This document shows positions 18,552-27,621 of a DNA stretch of 64,000 nucleotides, piece after piece. Position numbers and translations under genes: made by a program. Within the stretch, counting starts at the first letter, position 1. Every line of letters starts with the position of its first letter. The notes beneath the pieces are model-generated. The model saw only the letters and a list, made by a program, of their open reading frames with translations. It had not been told where the DNA came from and searched no databases. Source of the DNA: Agromyces cavernae (GTDB lineage Bacteria > Actinomycetota > Actinomycetes > Actinomycetales > Microbacteriaceae). The DNA lies in the NCBI RefSeq assembly GCF_021044935.1, contig NZ_JAJNMP010000002.1:992001-1056000 (forward strand). Reading direction: 5' to 3'.

Positions 18552-18791
18552 ATGCCCCCCACCAGCGATATCGCCGAGCTGAGCTACGAGCAGGCACGAG
18601 ACGAGCTCGTGCGCGTCGTAGGCGAGCTCGAGCAGGGGTCCGCCACCCTCGAGCAGTCGCTCGCGCTCTGGGAGCGCGGCGAGGCCCTCGCTGCCCGGTG
18701 CGAAGAGTGGCTCATCGGCGCCAAGGCCCGCCTCGACGCCGCCCGCGCGGCAGCGGCATCCCATCAGGCGACCGAAGGCGGCGCTCGCTGA
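18552..18791 (+). CDS. xseB: Exodeoxyribonuclease VII small subunit
   Basis: A 79-residue small subunit of exonuclease VII, a helical hairpin that binds the large subunit. It contains the family pattern '[20 protein letters not shown]' (about 9-28) and '[22 protein letters not shown]', each only in part quoted. ATG 18552 is preferred over 18543, which would overlap the promoter-like hexamer. Its TGA stop overlaps the ATG of the DUF4245 gene by one base, indicating translational coupling. Confidence 0.93.
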   Translation: MPPTSDIAELSYEQARDELVRVVGELEQGSATLEQSLALWERGEALAARCEEWLIGAKARLDAARAAAASHQATEGGAR

Positions 18792-19432
18792 TGGTCCAGC
18801 GCCCACCAAGGGTCGTCGCCGAGCTCGGCCGCCCCGAGACTCCCGAAGAGACCGCCGCCCGCAAGGCCGAGGACTCGCGCAACCACCGCCAGCGCCAGAC
18901 CGTCAAGAACCTGGTGCTCGCCCTCGGCGCGAGCCTGCTCGTGGTGCTCGTCATCGTGCTGATCGTGCCCCGCACCGACTCCCCCATCGAACCCGATATC
19001 GACGTCGCCGCCGTCGCCCAGCAGGCGCAGATCGCGATCGAGGACCAGCTCGCGGTTCCCGAGCTGCCAGAGGGCTGGCGAGGGAATGCGGCTGAGATCC
19101 GCACGAGCGCAGCCGACGGCGTCACCGCCTGGTATGTCGGCTACCTCACCCCGAGCGACGAGTACGTCGGCGTCTACCAGGGCATCGAGGCGAACCCCAC
19201 TTGGGTCGCCGGGCTGCTCTCTCGCACGCTCGCGACCGGCACGACGTCGATCGACGGCATCGAGTACACGATCTACGACAACCGCGAGTCGAGCAACGAC
19301 GTCGGCAACGCCCGCTACGCGCTCACGACCGAGGCGGGCGGCACGACGTTCGTGCTGCTCGGCACCGCATCCGAAGAGGAATTCACGACGCTCGCGTCGG
19401 CGCTCACGCCGACGATCGAGGCGCAGAACTGA
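18791..19432 (+). CDS. DUF4245 family membrane-anchored protein
   Basis: A 213-residue protein of the DUF4245 family, found in actinobacteria and without a known function. A charged N-terminus (1-38) precedes one transmembrane helix (about 39-60), and the rest is an extracytoplasmic alpha/beta domain. Typical segments are '[20 protein letters not shown]', then '[17 protein letters not shown]', and '[19 protein letters not shown]', given here as landmarks. Position directly after xseB and before fumC is common in the group. No catalytic motif is visible. Confidence 0.88.
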   Translation: MVQRPPRVVAELGRPETPEETAARKAEDSRNHRQRQTVKNLVLALGASLLVVLVIVLIVPRTDSPIEPDIDVAAVAQQAQIAIEDQLAVPELPEGWRGNAAEIRTSAADGVTAWYVGYLTPSDEYVGVYQGIEANPTWVAGLLSRTLATGTTSIDGIEYTIYDNRESSNDVGNARYALTTEAGGTTFVLLGTASEEEFTTLASALTPTIEAQN

Positions 19433-19442
19433 AAGGCACCGC

Positions 19443-20099
19443 GTGACCGAGCAGCCGACCGACCGACCGCAGACCCCGGCTGCCACGTGGCGCGAACTGC
19501 GCCGCGGCAATGAGCGATTCGTGGCGGGTCAGCCGCTCCACCCTCGTCAGGACATCGACCGACGCACGTCGCTCGCGCACGCCCAGCGTCCGATCGTCGC
19601 CATCTTCGGCTGCAGCGACTCGCGGCTCGCGGCCGAGATCATCTTCGATGTCGGCCTCGGCGACGCGTTCGTCGTGCGCAACGCCGGACAGGTGGTCTCC
19701 GCCTCGGCGCTCGGCTCGCTCGAGTACGCCGTGGGCATGCTCCACGTGCCCGTCATCCTCGTCCTCGCGCACGACGCGTGCGGCGCCGTGCGCGCCGCCA
19801 TCGATTCGCAAGCGGCCGACGCGGCACCGCTGCCGCCGCACATCGCCGGGCTCGTCGAGAAGATCGTGCCCGCCGTGCGAAAGGTCGCCGGCGGCGCCGA
19901 TGACGCCCCCGTCGACCCGTCGCACCTCGACGCCGGGTTCGTCGGTCGTGAGCACCTGCGCAACACCGTCACCGAGCTCGTCGACAGCTCCGAGATGATC
20001 AGCGACGCCATCGCAGCGGGTACGCTGGCTATCGTCGGCGCGAACTACCGCCTGTTCGAGGGTCGCGTCGAGACCGACATCGTCCTCGGTCGCATCTGA
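19443..20099 (+). CDS. Beta-carbonic anhydrase
   Basis: A 218-residue zinc enzyme interconverting carbon dioxide and bicarbonate. The zinc ligands are all present: CSDSR gives C57 and D59, and 'LAHDACGAV' gives H110 and C113. The Asp-Arg pair of CSDSR (D59-R61) is the catalytic dyad. '[10 protein letters not shown]' and 'LGSLEYAV' also match. The usual 'GHxxCG' appears as AHDACG. GTG 19443 starts ten bases after the previous stop. It probably supplies bicarbonate to carboxylases and is likely co-transcribed with the DUF4245 gene. Confidence 0.95.
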   Translation: MTEQPTDRPQTPAATWRELRRGNERFVAGQPLHPRQDIDRRTSLAHAQRPIVAIFGCSDSRLAAEIIFDVGLGDAFVVRNAGQVVSASALGSLEYAVGMLHVPVILVLAHDACGAVRAAIDSQAADAAPLPPHIAGLVEKIVPAVRKVAGGADDAPVDPSHLDAGFVGREHLRNTVTELVDSSEMISDAIAAGTLAIVGANYRLFEGRVETDIVLGRI

Positions 20100-20158
20100 C
20101 GCCGCTCCTCGGCTCGCCGGCGGAGCCGGCACCCCGCAGAACCGAAAGGGATCACACC

Positions 20159-21571
20159 GTGGTGGACAACGCCGCCGACTACCGCATCGAGCACGACACG
20201 ATGGGCGAGGTGCGGGTCCCCGCATCGGCGCTCTACCGGGCGCAGACGCAGCGCGCGGTCGAGAACTTCCCCATCTCGGGCTCCGGGCTGGAGCCCCAGC
20301 AGATCCAGGCGCTCGCCCGCATCAAGAAGGCCGCCGCGCAGGCAAACGCGCAGCTCGGCGTGCTCGACGCCGACATCGCCCGTGCCATCGAGGCCGCCGC
20401 CGACGAGATCATCGCCGGAGAGCACGACTTCGCCGCTCACTTCCCGGTCGACGTCTACCAGACCGGCTCGGGCACCTCGTCGAACATGAACATGAACGAG
20501 GTGCTCGCGACCCTCGCCACCACGAAGCTCGGCAGCGCGGTGCACCCGAACGACCACGTCAACGCATCGCAGTCGTCGAACGACGTGTTCCCGACGTCGG
20601 TGCACATCGCCGTCACCGCGGCGCTCATCGACGAGCTCGTGCCCGCACTCGACCACCTCGCCGTCGCCCTCGAGGCCAAGGCCGCCCTGTGGGCCGGCGT
20701 GGTGAAGGCCGGTCGCACCCACCTCATGGACGCGACGCCGGTCACCCTCGGCCAGGAGTTCGGCGGCTACGCCCGCCAGGTGCGACTCGGCATCGAGCGA
20801 GTTCGCACCGCGCTTCCCCGCGTCGCCGAGGTGCCGCTCGGCGGTACCGCCGTCGGAACCGGCATCAACACGCCTGCGGGCTTCCCGCAGCTCGTCATCG
20901 AACTGCTGCAGCGCGAGACCGAGCTGCCGATCACCGAGGCCGTCGACCACTTCGAGGCGCAGGCCAACCGCGACGGCCTGGTCGATGCGTCGAGTGCGCT
21001 GCGCACCATCGCGGTGAGCCTCACGAAGATCGCCAACGACCTGCGGTGGATGGGCTCGGGCCCGAACACCGGCCTCGGCGAGCTGCAGATCCCCGACCTG
21101 CAGCCCGGCTCGTCGATCATGCCCGGCAAGGTCAACCCCGTCGTGCCCGAGGCCGTGCTCATGGTCTGCGCACGGGTCATCGGCAACGACGCGACGATCG
21201 CGTGGGCCGGGGCATCCGGTGCCTTCGAACTGAACGTGCAGATCCCCGTCATGGGAACCGCGCTGCTCGAGTCGATCCGCCTGCTTTCGAACGCGGTGCG
21301 CGTGCTGGCCGACAAGACCATCGACGGCCTCGAGGCGAACGTCGATCGCGCGACCGAGCTGGCGGGCATGTCGCCGTCGATCGTGACCCCGCTGAACAAG
21401 CACATCGGCTACGAGAACGCCGCGAAGATCGCGAAGCACTCGGTCGCGAACGGCATCACGGTGCGCGAGGCCGTCGTCGCCCTCGGCTTCCTCGAGCGCG
21501 GCGAGCTCACCGAAGAGCAGCTCGATGCCGCCCTCGACCTGCTCTCGATGACGCGCCCGCCGCAGGCGTAG
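20159..21571 (+). CDS. fumC: Class II fumarate hydratase
   Basis: A 470-residue homotetrameric fumarase of the TCA cycle (fumarate to malate), free of iron-sulfur clusters. Conserved regions are in order: '[14 protein letters not shown]' (about 102-115), '[11 protein letters not shown]' (about 137-147), '[17 protein letters not shown]' (about 182-198) and the superfamily signature [11 protein letters not shown] around 318-328. Start GTG 20159 (a second GTG follows) has AAAGGG nine bases ahead. A hairpin separates its end from the convergent PhoH gene. Confidence 0.97.
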   Translation: MVDNAADYRIEHDTMGEVRVPASALYRAQTQRAVENFPISGSGLEPQQIQALARIKKAAAQANAQLGVLDADIARAIEAAADEIIAGEHDFAAHFPVDVYQTGSGTSSNMNMNEVLATLATTKLGSAVHPNDHVNASQSSNDVFPTSVHIAVTAALIDELVPALDHLAVALEAKAALWAGVVKAGRTHLMDATPVTLGQEFGGYARQVRLGIERVRTALPRVAEVPLGGTAVGTGINTPAGFPQLVIELLQRETELPITEAVDHFEAQANRDGLVDASSALRTIAVSLTKIANDLRWMGSGPNTGLGELQIPDLQPGSSIMPGKVNPVVPEAVLMVCARVIGNDATIAWAGASGAFELNVQIPVMGTALLESIRLLSNAVRVLADKTIDGLEANVDRATELAGMSPSIVTPLNKHIGYENAAKIAKHSVANGITVREAVVALGFLERGELTEEQLDAALDLLSMTRPPQA

Positions 21572-21583
21572 TCAGCCATCGTC

Positions 21584-21621
21584 ACGACGGCCCACGACCT
21601 GCTCGGTTCGGGGGCCGTCGT
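21584..21621. terminator. Hairpin between convergent fumC and phoH-like gene
   Basis: ACGACGGCCC (21584-21593) pairs exactly with 21612-21621 across an 18-base loop. It is placed to stop transcription from both sides. Confidence 0.7.
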
Positions 21622-21635
21622 CGCATGTGCGGTGC

Positions 21636-23018
21636 CTAGGTCAGCTCGGCGCCGTCGAGCATCTCGGACACGAGTGCGGCGATCGCCGAGCGCTCCGAAC
21701 GGGTCAGCGTGATGTGGGCGAAGAGCGGATGCCCCTTCAGCGTCTCGATGACCGACGCGATGCCGTCGTGGCGGCCGACGCGCAGGTTGTCGCGCTGCGC
21801 GACGTCGTGAGTGAGCACGACACGCGAGTTCTGTCCGATGCGACTGAGCACGGTGAGCAGCACGTTGCGTTCGAGCGACTGCGCCTCGTCGACGATGACG
21901 AACGCGTCGTGCAGCGACCGCCCGCGGATGTGCGTGAGCGGCAGCACCTCGAGGATTCCCCGCTCGACGACCTCGTCGAGCACGTTGTCGCTCACGACGG
22001 ATCCGAGCGTGTCGAAGACCGCCTGCCCCCAGGGGTTCATCTTCTCGCCCTGGTCGCCGGGCAGGTAGCCGAGCTCCTGGCCGCCGACTGCGTACAGGGG
22101 CCGGAACACCATGATCTTCTTGTGCTGCTGGCGTTCGAGCACCATCTCGAGGCCGGCGCACAGGGCGAGCGCCGACTTGCCGGTGCCCGCGCGGCCGCCG
22201 AGCGAGAGGATGCCGACCTCGGGGTCGAGCAGCAGGTCGATGGCAAGCCGCTGCTCGGCCGAGCGGCCGTGCACGCCGAACACGTCGCGGTCGCCCCGCA
22301 CGAGCTTGACCTCGCCCTCGCCGACGACTCTGCCGAGGGCCGAGCCGCGCTCGGAGTGGATGACGAGCCCCGTGTTCACGGGCATGCCCTCGACCTCGGG
22401 CGTCGTCATCGCCTCGTGCTCGTAGAGCTTGGCCATGTCGTTCGAGCCGAGCGAGAGCTCGCTCATTCCGCTCCAGCCCGAGTCCAGCGCGAGCTCGGCA
22501 CGATACTCCTGTGCGTCGAGGCCGATCGAGGCGGCCTTCACGCGCAGCGGCAGGTCTTTCGACACGACCGTCACGGCGACACCGTCGTTGGCGAGGTTCG
22601 CCGCGCACGCGAGGATGCGCGAGTCGTTGTCGCCGAGCTGCAGGCCGCTCGGCAGTACCGACGGGCTCGAGTGGTTGAGCTCCACGCGAAGCGAACCGCC
22701 GTCGCCCACCGGGATCGGGAAATCGAGCCGCTCGTGCTCGACACGCATCTCATCGAGGATGCGCAGGGACTGCCGCGCGAAGTACCCGATCTCGGGATCA
22801 TTGCGCTTCGACTCGAGCTCGGTGATCACCACCACCGGCAGCACCACCGCGTGCTCCGCGAACCTGAACAGCGCCCGGGGATCCGACAGGAGCACCGAGG
22901 TGTCAAGTACGTACGTCCGCTCGGCCTGTGCGGTGTGCACGGGCGTCGACGCGTCGGGTTCGGCCTTGCGGCGCCCCGTGCTTCGACCGACGGACTCAGA
23001 GGATTCCAGAGAAGCCAC
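21636..23018 (-). CDS. PIN domain-PhoH ATPase fusion (PhoH2-like)
   Basis: A 460-residue protein joining an N-terminal PIN ribonuclease domain (about 35-165; '[13 protein letters not shown]' holds the first acidic residue) to a C-terminal PhoH P-loop ATPase with Walker A '[12 protein letters not shown]' and 'DEAQSL' for Walker B. The actinobacterial homologue PhoH2 unwinds and cuts RNA. The start GTG 23018 is preferred because GGAG lies six bases upstream; an ATG at 23039 has only a weak site. No small antitoxin-like gene precedes it. A palindrome lies in its leader region. Confidence 0.93.
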   Translation of the reverse strand: MASLESSESVGRSTGRRKAEPDASTPVHTAQAERTYVLDTSVLLSDPRALFRFAEHAVVLPVVVITELESKRNDPEIGYFARQSLRILDEMRVEHERLDFPIPVGDGGSLRVELNHSSPSVLPSGLQLGDNDSRILACAANLANDGVAVTVVSKDLPLRVKAASIGLDAQEYRAELALDSGWSGMSELSLGSNDMAKLYEHEAMTTPEVEGMPVNTGLVIHSERGSALGRVVGEGEVKLVRGDRDVFGVHGRSAEQRLAIDLLLDPEVGILSLGGRAGTGKSALALCAGLEMVLERQQHKKIMVFRPLYAVGGQELGYLPGDQGEKMNPWGQAVFDTLGSVVSDNVLDEVVERGILEVLPLTHIRGRSLHDAFVIVDEAQSLERNVLLTVLSRIGQNSRVVLTHDVAQRDNLRVGRHDGIASVIETLKGHPLFAHITLTRSERSAIAALVSEMLDGAELT

Positions 23019-23099
23019 GACCGCTCCTGCCCCGAGCATCTGCTCGGCTCTCGCGCCGGCCGGCGAATCCTCCTACGAGCGGTTCACGAGCCGACTCGT

Positions 23100-23116
23100 T
23101 CAGGCACCTTGCCTGA
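23100..23116. promoter_or_regulatory. Palindrome upstream of the PhoH-like gene
   Basis: TCAGGCACCTTGCCTGA is a perfect 7-bp inverted repeat with a 3-base centre, about 80 bases upstream of the PhoH-like start and just below a TAGCGT hexamer on the minus strand. It could be an operator or a leader hairpin. The rest of the 243-base gap (23019-23261) shows nothing recognisable. Confidence 0.4.
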
Positions 23117-23261
23117 TGTCTCAGACGCTACGACGCGCTTCGGACATCCGTGTCAGCGACACGCGAAACGTCATCCGCCGTTCACATTCCGGGCGGTCAG
23201 GCCGGGTGCGCGAGCAGGAGCAAGCGAGCGAGCAAGAGCGGGCGGATGGCGCTGCCCGAGC

Positions 23262-24383
23262 TCAGTACGAGGCAGCCGTGCCGTACGACACGAACGCGCC
23301 GCGCAGCATCTCGAACGTCTCCTCGGACGTGGCGGCGTGGATCGAGAGCCGCACCTGGCCGAGTCTCGTGCTCGCCGTCACCCCGTGGTTGTGCAGCGAG
23401 GCGGTGAGCAGGGTGACCTGCTCGGCGGGGGGTTCGAGCACGACGATGCCGGCGCGCTCCTGCTCGTCGCGCGATGAGACGACGGCGAGCGCGTACTCGT
23501 CGGCGAGTTCGATCGCACGACTCACGCGTTCGGCGACCGCGGCATTGATCGCGGACACTCCGACATCGGCGATCTCTTCGAGGCTCGCCGCGAAGCGTGC
23601 CTCGGCGATGGGGTCGGGGTTCGACACCCGGTAGGCGCGGGCGTCGGGGGCCGGCGGGGGCACGTGCCCCCAGGGCTCGCCCTCCTCGGTTCCGGTGAAG
23701 CCCGAGAACACCGGCGTCAGGCGCTCGACCGCGCGGTCGGACAGGGCCATGATGCCGGTACCCCATCCGGCTCGACACCACTTCTGGCCGCCGCTCAGCA
23801 CGACGTCGGCGGCCGCCCAGGGCGCGTCGACGACGCCGAGCCCCTGAATCGCGTCGACGATGAGCAGACGGTCGCCGATCACCTGTCGGATGCCCTCGAT
23901 GTCGCAGAGATACCCGGTGCGCGAGTCGACGAGGCTCACGGCGACGGCCTCGACGTTCTGTTCGAGCTGCTCGCGGATCTGCCCGGGCGTCACCTTGCCG
24001 TGGTCGGTCTCGAGCCACACCGGTTGCACGGTGTGCAGCGCCTCTTGGGCCCGCACGGCCGAGATGGTGACGCTCGGGAATTCCTCGGCCGAGAGCAGCA
24101 CGCCGCCGGTGAGCCCGAACATGGCGTGCATGAGGCCCTGCGTGGTGTTCGGCTGGAACACGATCTGCTCGGCCGGGAACCCGATCACCTCGGATGCCGC
24201 GGCACGAACACGCGCGTCCTGCTCGCCGAACACGTCGAGACTTCCGTGGCGGGCTCGCTGCAACACCTGGGTGAAGGCGAGCGCCTCTTCGGCGGCCGCC
24301 GTCGAGAGCGGCCCGACCCGGCCGTAGTCGAGGTAGCCCGGCTCTTCTGCGAATGCGGCGATGAACTCGTCGATGGTGGTCAC
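23262..24383 (-). CDS. Class V aminotransferase family protein (PLP-dependent)
   Basis: A 373-residue PLP enzyme of the class V aminotransferase/cysteine desulfurase fold. The PLP-binding lysine is in 'LSGGQKWCRAG' (about 225-235), preceded by the Asp-Gln pair of 'VDAIQGLG' that holds the cofactor ring. 'FQPNTTQGL' binds the phosphate. It has none of the catalytic cysteine loop features of IscS or SufS, so it may be an aminotransferase or an epimerase-like member with unknown substrate. Start GTG 24383 has AAGGGGG upstream; ATG 24410 is possible. It lies 49 bases after uppS. Confidence 0.88.
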   Translation of the reverse strand: MTTIDEFIAAFAEEPGYLDYGRVGPLSTAAAEEALAFTQVLQRARHGSLDVFGEQDARVRAAASEVIGFPAEQIVFQPNTTQGLMHAMFGLTGGVLLSAEEFPSVTISAVRAQEALHTVQPVWLETDHGKVTPGQIREQLEQNVEAVAVSLVDSRTGYLCDIEGIRQVIGDRLLIVDAIQGLGVVDAPWAAADVVLSGGQKWCRAGWGTGIMALSDRAVERLTPVFSGFTGTEEGEPWGHVPPPAPDARAYRVSNPDPIAEARFAASLEEIADVGVSAINAAVAERVSRAIELADEYALAVVSSRDEQERAGIVVLEPPAEQVTLLTASLHNHGVTASTRLGQVRLSIHAATSEETFEMLRGAFVSYGTAASY

Positions 24384-24432
24384 GTGTTGGTGCCCCCTTC
24401 CGTCGAACATCTTGGCAGACCGTGGAGGCCCA

Positions 24433-25218
24433 TCACCCGCCGAATCGACGATGGCGCGTCGCATAGTCGCGCAATGCCCGCAGGAAGTCGACCTGCCGCA
24501 GGTCTGGCCCGAGGGCCTCGACGAAGTAGAACTCGCTGTGCGCGGCCTGCCAGAGCATGAAGTCGCTGAGCCGCTGCTCGCCCGACGTGCGGATGACGAG
24601 GTCGGGGTCGGGCTGGCCGCCCGTGTAGAGGTGTTCGCCGATGAGGTCGGGCGTGAGCCGCTCGGCGAGGTCTTCGAGGCTGCGACCCTCGGCGTGATGG
24701 GCCGCGACGATCGAGCGCATGGCGTCGGTGATCTCCTTGCGCCCGCCGTAGCCGACCGCGAGGTTGACGTGCAGGCCGCGCTTGCCGACCGTGCGGTGCT
24801 CGGCGGCGTCGAGGGCGGCGACGAGCGGTTCGGGCAGGCCCGCATCGGAGCCGACGTGCTGCACCCGCCAGTCGCGGTAGTGCGAGAGCTCTTCGGCGAG
24901 CTCGGCGATGATCTCGATGAGGTCGGCGAGTTCGTCGGTCGGGCGGTTGCCGAGGTTGTCGCTCGAGAGCAGGTAGAGCGTCACGACCTTGATGCCCAGG
25001 TCGTCGCACCACTCGAGGAACTCGCGCATCTTCGCGGCTCCCGCGCGGTGGCCGTGCGCCGCGGTGTCGTAGCCGAGCTGCTTCGCCCAGCGGCGATTGC
25101 CGTCGATGATCATCGCGACGTGGCCCGGCAGCGATTCCGGGTCGAGACCGCGGCGGAGTCGGTTCTGATAGAGGCGGTAGAGGATGCCGCGACCGAGGGG
25201 CTGATCGCTCTTCTGCAC
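24433..25218 (-). CDS. uppS: Isoprenyl transferase (undecaprenyl/decaprenyl diphosphate synthase)
   Basis: A 261-residue cis-prenyltransferase that makes the lipid carrier for peptidoglycan and wall polymers. 'GHVAMIIDGNRRWAKQ' (32-47) carries the catalytic Asp39. 'LLSSDNLGNRP' and the signature 'IRTSGEQRLSDFMLWQ' follow, with 'SEFYFVEALGPDL' near the end. 'SDNLGNRP' replaces the common SxENWxRP. In actinobacteria the chain made may be C50 rather than C55; this cannot be told here. The GTG at 25218 lies six bases after TAGCGT. Confidence 0.95.
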   Translation of the reverse strand: MQKSDQPLGRGILYRLYQNRLRRGLDPESLPGHVAMIIDGNRRWAKQLGYDTAAHGHRAGAAKMREFLEWCDDLGIKVVTLYLLSSDNLGNRPTDELADLIEIIAELAEELSHYRDWRVQHVGSDAGLPEPLVAALDAAEHRTVGKRGLHVNLAVGYGGRKEITDAMRSIVAAHHAEGRSLEDLAERLTPDLIGEHLYTGGQPDPDLVIRTSGEQRLSDFMLWQAAHSEFYFVEALGPDLRQVDFLRALRDYATRHRRFGG

Positions 25219-25224
25219 GGCACT

Positions 25225-25230
25225 ACGCTA
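25225..25230 (-). promoter_or_regulatory. -10 hexamer TAGCGT of uppS
   Basis: TAGCGT on the minus strand, then AGTGCC, then GTG 25218. Confidence 0.5.
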
Positions 25231-25280
25231 CCCCCAACGGCCGCCGGCGGACTCACAGCGGACAGTGATCGGCGAGGCCC

Positions 25281-25286
25281 TACGCT
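25281..25286 (+). promoter_or_regulatory. -10 hexamer TACGCT of the hemolysin III-like gene
   Basis: TACGCT followed by six bases (GTGAAG) and ATG 25293. It is back to back with the uppS promoter about 50 bases away. Confidence 0.5.
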
Positions 25287-25292
25287 GTGAAG

Positions 25293-26096
25293 ATGAACCG
25301 TGAGCGCCGCCGTGAGCCCCTCGACCTCGGCGAGGAGCTGTCACAGCCCGTCGCGCCCGCCGACCCCGCCGACGTCGCGGTCACGCAGGCCGACCACGGA
25401 CCGGACCTGCCGAACATCCCGATCCTCGACGATGGGCTGACCCACGCCGAAGAGGTCAAGCCGACGTGGCGCGGGTGGATCCACGCGGGGACCTTCCCGG
25501 TGACGATCGCGGCGGGCATCGTGCTCATCGTGCTCGCCGAGGGCCCGTGGGCGAAGTGGGCGAGCGCGGTGTTCACGCTGACGTCGATGCTGCTGTTCGG
25601 CAACTCCGCGCTCTATCACCGGTTCAACTGGAAGCCGAGGGCGAAGGTCGTGCTGAAGCGCATCGACCACGCCAACATCTTCCTGCTCATCGCGGGCACC
25701 TACACGCCGCTCGCGATCCTCGCGTTGCCGCCCGACAAGGGCTGGCTGCTCCTCGCGATCGTGTGGGGCGGCGCACTCATCGGCATCGGCTTCCGCGTGT
25801 TCTGGATCACGGCGCCGCGCTGGCTCTACGTGCCCATCTACCTGCTGCTCGGCTGGGCGGCGGTCATGTACATCGGCGACCTGCTCGCGGCGAGCGTCGC
25901 CATGATGGTGCTCGTCATCGTGGGCGGGGTGCTCTACACGGCCGGCGCGATCGTGTACGGCCTCAAGAAGCCCAACCCGTGGCCGGGCGTCTTCGGTTTC
26001 CACGAGATCTTCCACACCTGCACGGTGCTCGCGTTCATGTGCCACTGGACCGCGACGCTCATCATCGCCATCGCACCGGCCTACCATGCGGGCTGA
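25293..26096 (+). CDS. Hemolysin III family (TrhA/PAQR) membrane protein
   Basis: A 267-residue protein with a charged N-terminal region (1-65) and seven hydrophobic helices, the PAQR/hemolysin III fold linked to membrane-fluidity homeostasis. Family motifs: 'FGNSALYHRFNWKP' (histidine of the SxxxH pattern), 'DHANIFLLIAGTYTP', and the C-terminal 'FGFHEIFHTCTVLAFMCHW', seen here as 'HEIFHTCTVLAFMCHW'. The Ser/His/Asp/His set is the presumed metal site. Start ATG 25293 suits a leaderless message. It is the first gene after the divergent uppS promoter. Confidence 0.93.
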   Translation: MNRERRREPLDLGEELSQPVAPADPADVAVTQADHGPDLPNIPILDDGLTHAEEVKPTWRGWIHAGTFPVTIAAGIVLIVLAEGPWAKWASAVFTLTSMLLFGNSALYHRFNWKPRAKVVLKRIDHANIFLLIAGTYTPLAILALPPDKGWLLLAIVWGGALIGIGFRVFWITAPRWLYVPIYLLLGWAAVMYIGDLLAASVAMMVLVIVGGVLYTAGAIVYGLKKPNPWPGVFGFHEIFHTCTVLAFMCHWTATLIIAIAPAYHAG

Positions 26097-26105
26097 GGCG
26101 CCCGC

Positions 26106-26142
26106 GGGTTGAGGGGCGAGCGCAGCGCGCGTCTCGAAACCC
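26106..26142. repeat. Copy of the dispersed palindromic intergenic element
   Basis: Begins GGGTTGAG, has a self-complementary GAGCGCAGCGCGC core and ends CTCGAAACCC. The whole element is a near-palindrome lying between two convergent genes, where it could also act as a terminator. Confidence 0.75.
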
Positions 26143-26147
26143 CCGGG

Positions 26148-26471
26148 TCAACGAGCAGCGTCGGGGCGACCGTCCTCGTCGCGTGGGGGCTCGTCACCCT
26201 CGTTCGGCGGTGCATCGTCGGCCGCATCGATCGCCTGGCCGTCGGCTTCGGCGAGCTCGGCATCGCGGGCGGCCGCCTCGGCCTCGGCCGCGAGTTGCGC
26301 CTGCACCTGCGCGCGCATGTTGACGCGGCGCATGCGCCGTGTCATGTCGAGGATGAGCAGCACGACGACGACCATCACGAGGAACGTGAGCACGAAGCCC
26401 CAGACGCCCGGCGTGACCGTGTTCGGGTCGAATTCCTCGTCGGTGGCGAGCACGGCGGGCACGACGAGCAT
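26148..26471 (-). CDS. Small single-helix membrane protein
   Basis: A 107-residue hypothetical protein. A short N-terminus ('VVPAVLATDEEFDPNTVTP') precedes one strongly hydrophobic helix (about 23-43), then a basic stretch RRMRRVNMR and a helical tail rich in Ala, Glu and Asp (about 50-107), predicted cytoplasmic. AAGGAG four bases before the ATG supports the start. It is divergent from a DUF4307 gene across a symmetric promoter. No function can be assigned. Confidence 0.8.
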   Translation of the reverse strand: MLVVPAVLATDEEFDPNTVTPGVWGFVLTFLVMVVVVLLILDMTRRMRRVNMRAQVQAQLAAEAEAAARDAELAEADGQAIDAADDAPPNEGDEPPRDEDGRPDAAR

Positions 26472-26510
26472 CGGACTCCTTCAGGGCGGATTCGGGCCTT
26501 CTCGGGCGGT

Positions 26511-26529
26511 TAGGCTTGATTCAAGCCTA
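26511..26529. promoter_or_regulatory. Symmetric divergent promoter: TAGGCT -10 elements on both strands
   Basis: TAGGCTTGATTCAAGCCTA is a perfect palindrome (9 bp arms, 1 centre base). Both strands begin with the -10-like TAGGCT, facing genes at 26471 (minus) and 26556 (plus). It can be read as one bidirectional promoter or as a regulator site covering both. Confidence 0.6.
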
Positions 26530-26555
26530 GACGATGCGACCCGAAGGAGGCTCCG

Positions 26556-26966
26556 GTGACCGTGCCCGAGAGCGACGTGCTGGCCGCCCGCTACGGCCGA
26601 ACGCGCGCCAATCGCACGCGCGACCGCGTGCTGCTCATCGCCGGCGCCGCGTTCGCCGCGATCGTCCTCGTCGCATGGGTCGTCTGGGCCGGCCTCGACG
26701 GCCAGAAGCCGCAGGTCGAGGTCACCGATACCGGGCATCGCCTCATCAACGACGAGCGGGCCGTCGAGGTGAGCTGGAACCTCTCGGTGCCGCCCGGCAA
26801 CGACACCGCCTGCATCGTGCAGGCGCTCAACGAGGACTTCACGGTGGTGGGCTGGAAGGTCATCGACGTGCCGGCGTCGACGCAGCACATCCGCAGCCTC
26901 ACCGAGACCGTGCGCGTCGCTCAGGAAGCGAACACCGGCTTGATTTACCGCTGCTGGCTCACCTAA
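26556..26966 (+). CDS. DUF4307 family membrane protein
   Basis: A 136-residue protein matching the actinobacterial DUF4307 family, function unknown. One transmembrane helix (about 25-46) is followed by a single extracytoplasmic beta-rich domain with 'VSWNLSVPPGNDTACIVQAL' and 'VGWKVIDVP' as landmarks. Two cysteines (one in the 'TACIVQ' segment, one in 'YRCWLT') could form a disulfide outside the cell. GGAGG lies six bases before GTG 26556. It is followed by greA, a neighbourhood often seen for this family. Confidence 0.9.
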   Translation: MTVPESDVLAARYGRTRANRTRDRVLLIAGAAFAAIVLVAWVVWAGLDGQKPQVEVTDTGHRLINDERAVEVSWNLSVPPGNDTACIVQALNEDFTVVGWKVIDVPASTQHIRSLTETVRVAQEANTGLIYRCWLT

Positions 26967-27056
26967 TATTAGAGATTCGCTCCGGCAGACGCCGGGGCGA
27001 CACGTCTATACATGTCTTTCCACGAACGTGGAGAAACATACACGGGAGTGTGCATC

Positions 27057-27548
27057 ATGGCGCAGGACGCCACCGTCACCTGGCTCACCCAGGAGGCCCA
27101 CGACCGCCTCGCGGCGGAACTCGAGCACCTCTCCACCCACGGCCGCGAAGAGATCGCGAAGCGAATCGAGGCCGCGCGTGAAGAGGGCGACCTCAAGGAG
27201 AACGGCGGGTACCACGCCGCCAAAGACGAGCAGGGCAAGCAGGAGGCCCGCATCCGTCAGCTCAAGGAGCTGCTGCGCACCGCGGAGGTGGGCGACGCAC
27301 CCGAGTCGACCGGCGTCGTCCAGGCAGGCACGGTCATCACGGCCGTCATCGCCGGCGACGAAGAGACCTTCCTCATCGGCAGCCGCGAGATCGCCGGCGA
27401 CTCCGAGCTCGACGTCTGGAGCGAGCAGAGCCCGCTCGGCGCCGCCATCATGGGCCTGAAGGTCGGCGACAAGACCAGCTACACCGCGCCCAACGGCCGC
27501 GAGATCGCCGTCGAGGTCACCGGTGTCGAGACCTGGGGCGGCCAGTAG
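27057..27548 (+). CDS. greA: Transcription elongation factor GreA
   Basis: A 163-residue factor that enters the RNA polymerase secondary channel and stimulates cleavage of backtracked RNA. The N-terminal coiled coil carries the tip acidic pair in 'AREEGDLKENGGYHAAKDEQ' (about 41-60), and the C-terminal FKBP-like domain ends 'GREIAVEVTGVETW'. ATG 27057 is chosen, with GGGAG about eight bases upstream. The 90-base leader region contains a TATACA hexamer near 27007 and a small hairpin (CCACG/CGTGG, about 27020-27032). It converges with ilvA. Confidence 0.96.
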   Translation: MAQDATVTWLTQEAHDRLAAELEHLSTHGREEIAKRIEAAREEGDLKENGGYHAAKDEQGKQEARIRQLKELLRTAEVGDAPESTGVVQAGTVITAVIAGDEETFLIGSREIAGDSELDVWSEQSPLGAAIMGLKVGDKTSYTAPNGREIAVEVTGVETWGGQ

Positions 27549-27585
27549 GCGCTGCCCGAGACCGGCCCGGTTCGCAGAACCGACG

Positions 27586-27621
27586 ACGAAGAGCGGATGT
27601 CCCGGGGCATCCGCTCTTCGT
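27586..27621. terminator. Perfect 14-bp hairpin between convergent greA and ilvA
   Basis: ACGAAGAGCGGATG (27586-27599) pairs exactly with 27608-27621 around an 8-base loop TCCCGGGG. The last base touches the ilvA stop codon, so it serves both genes. Confidence 0.8.
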
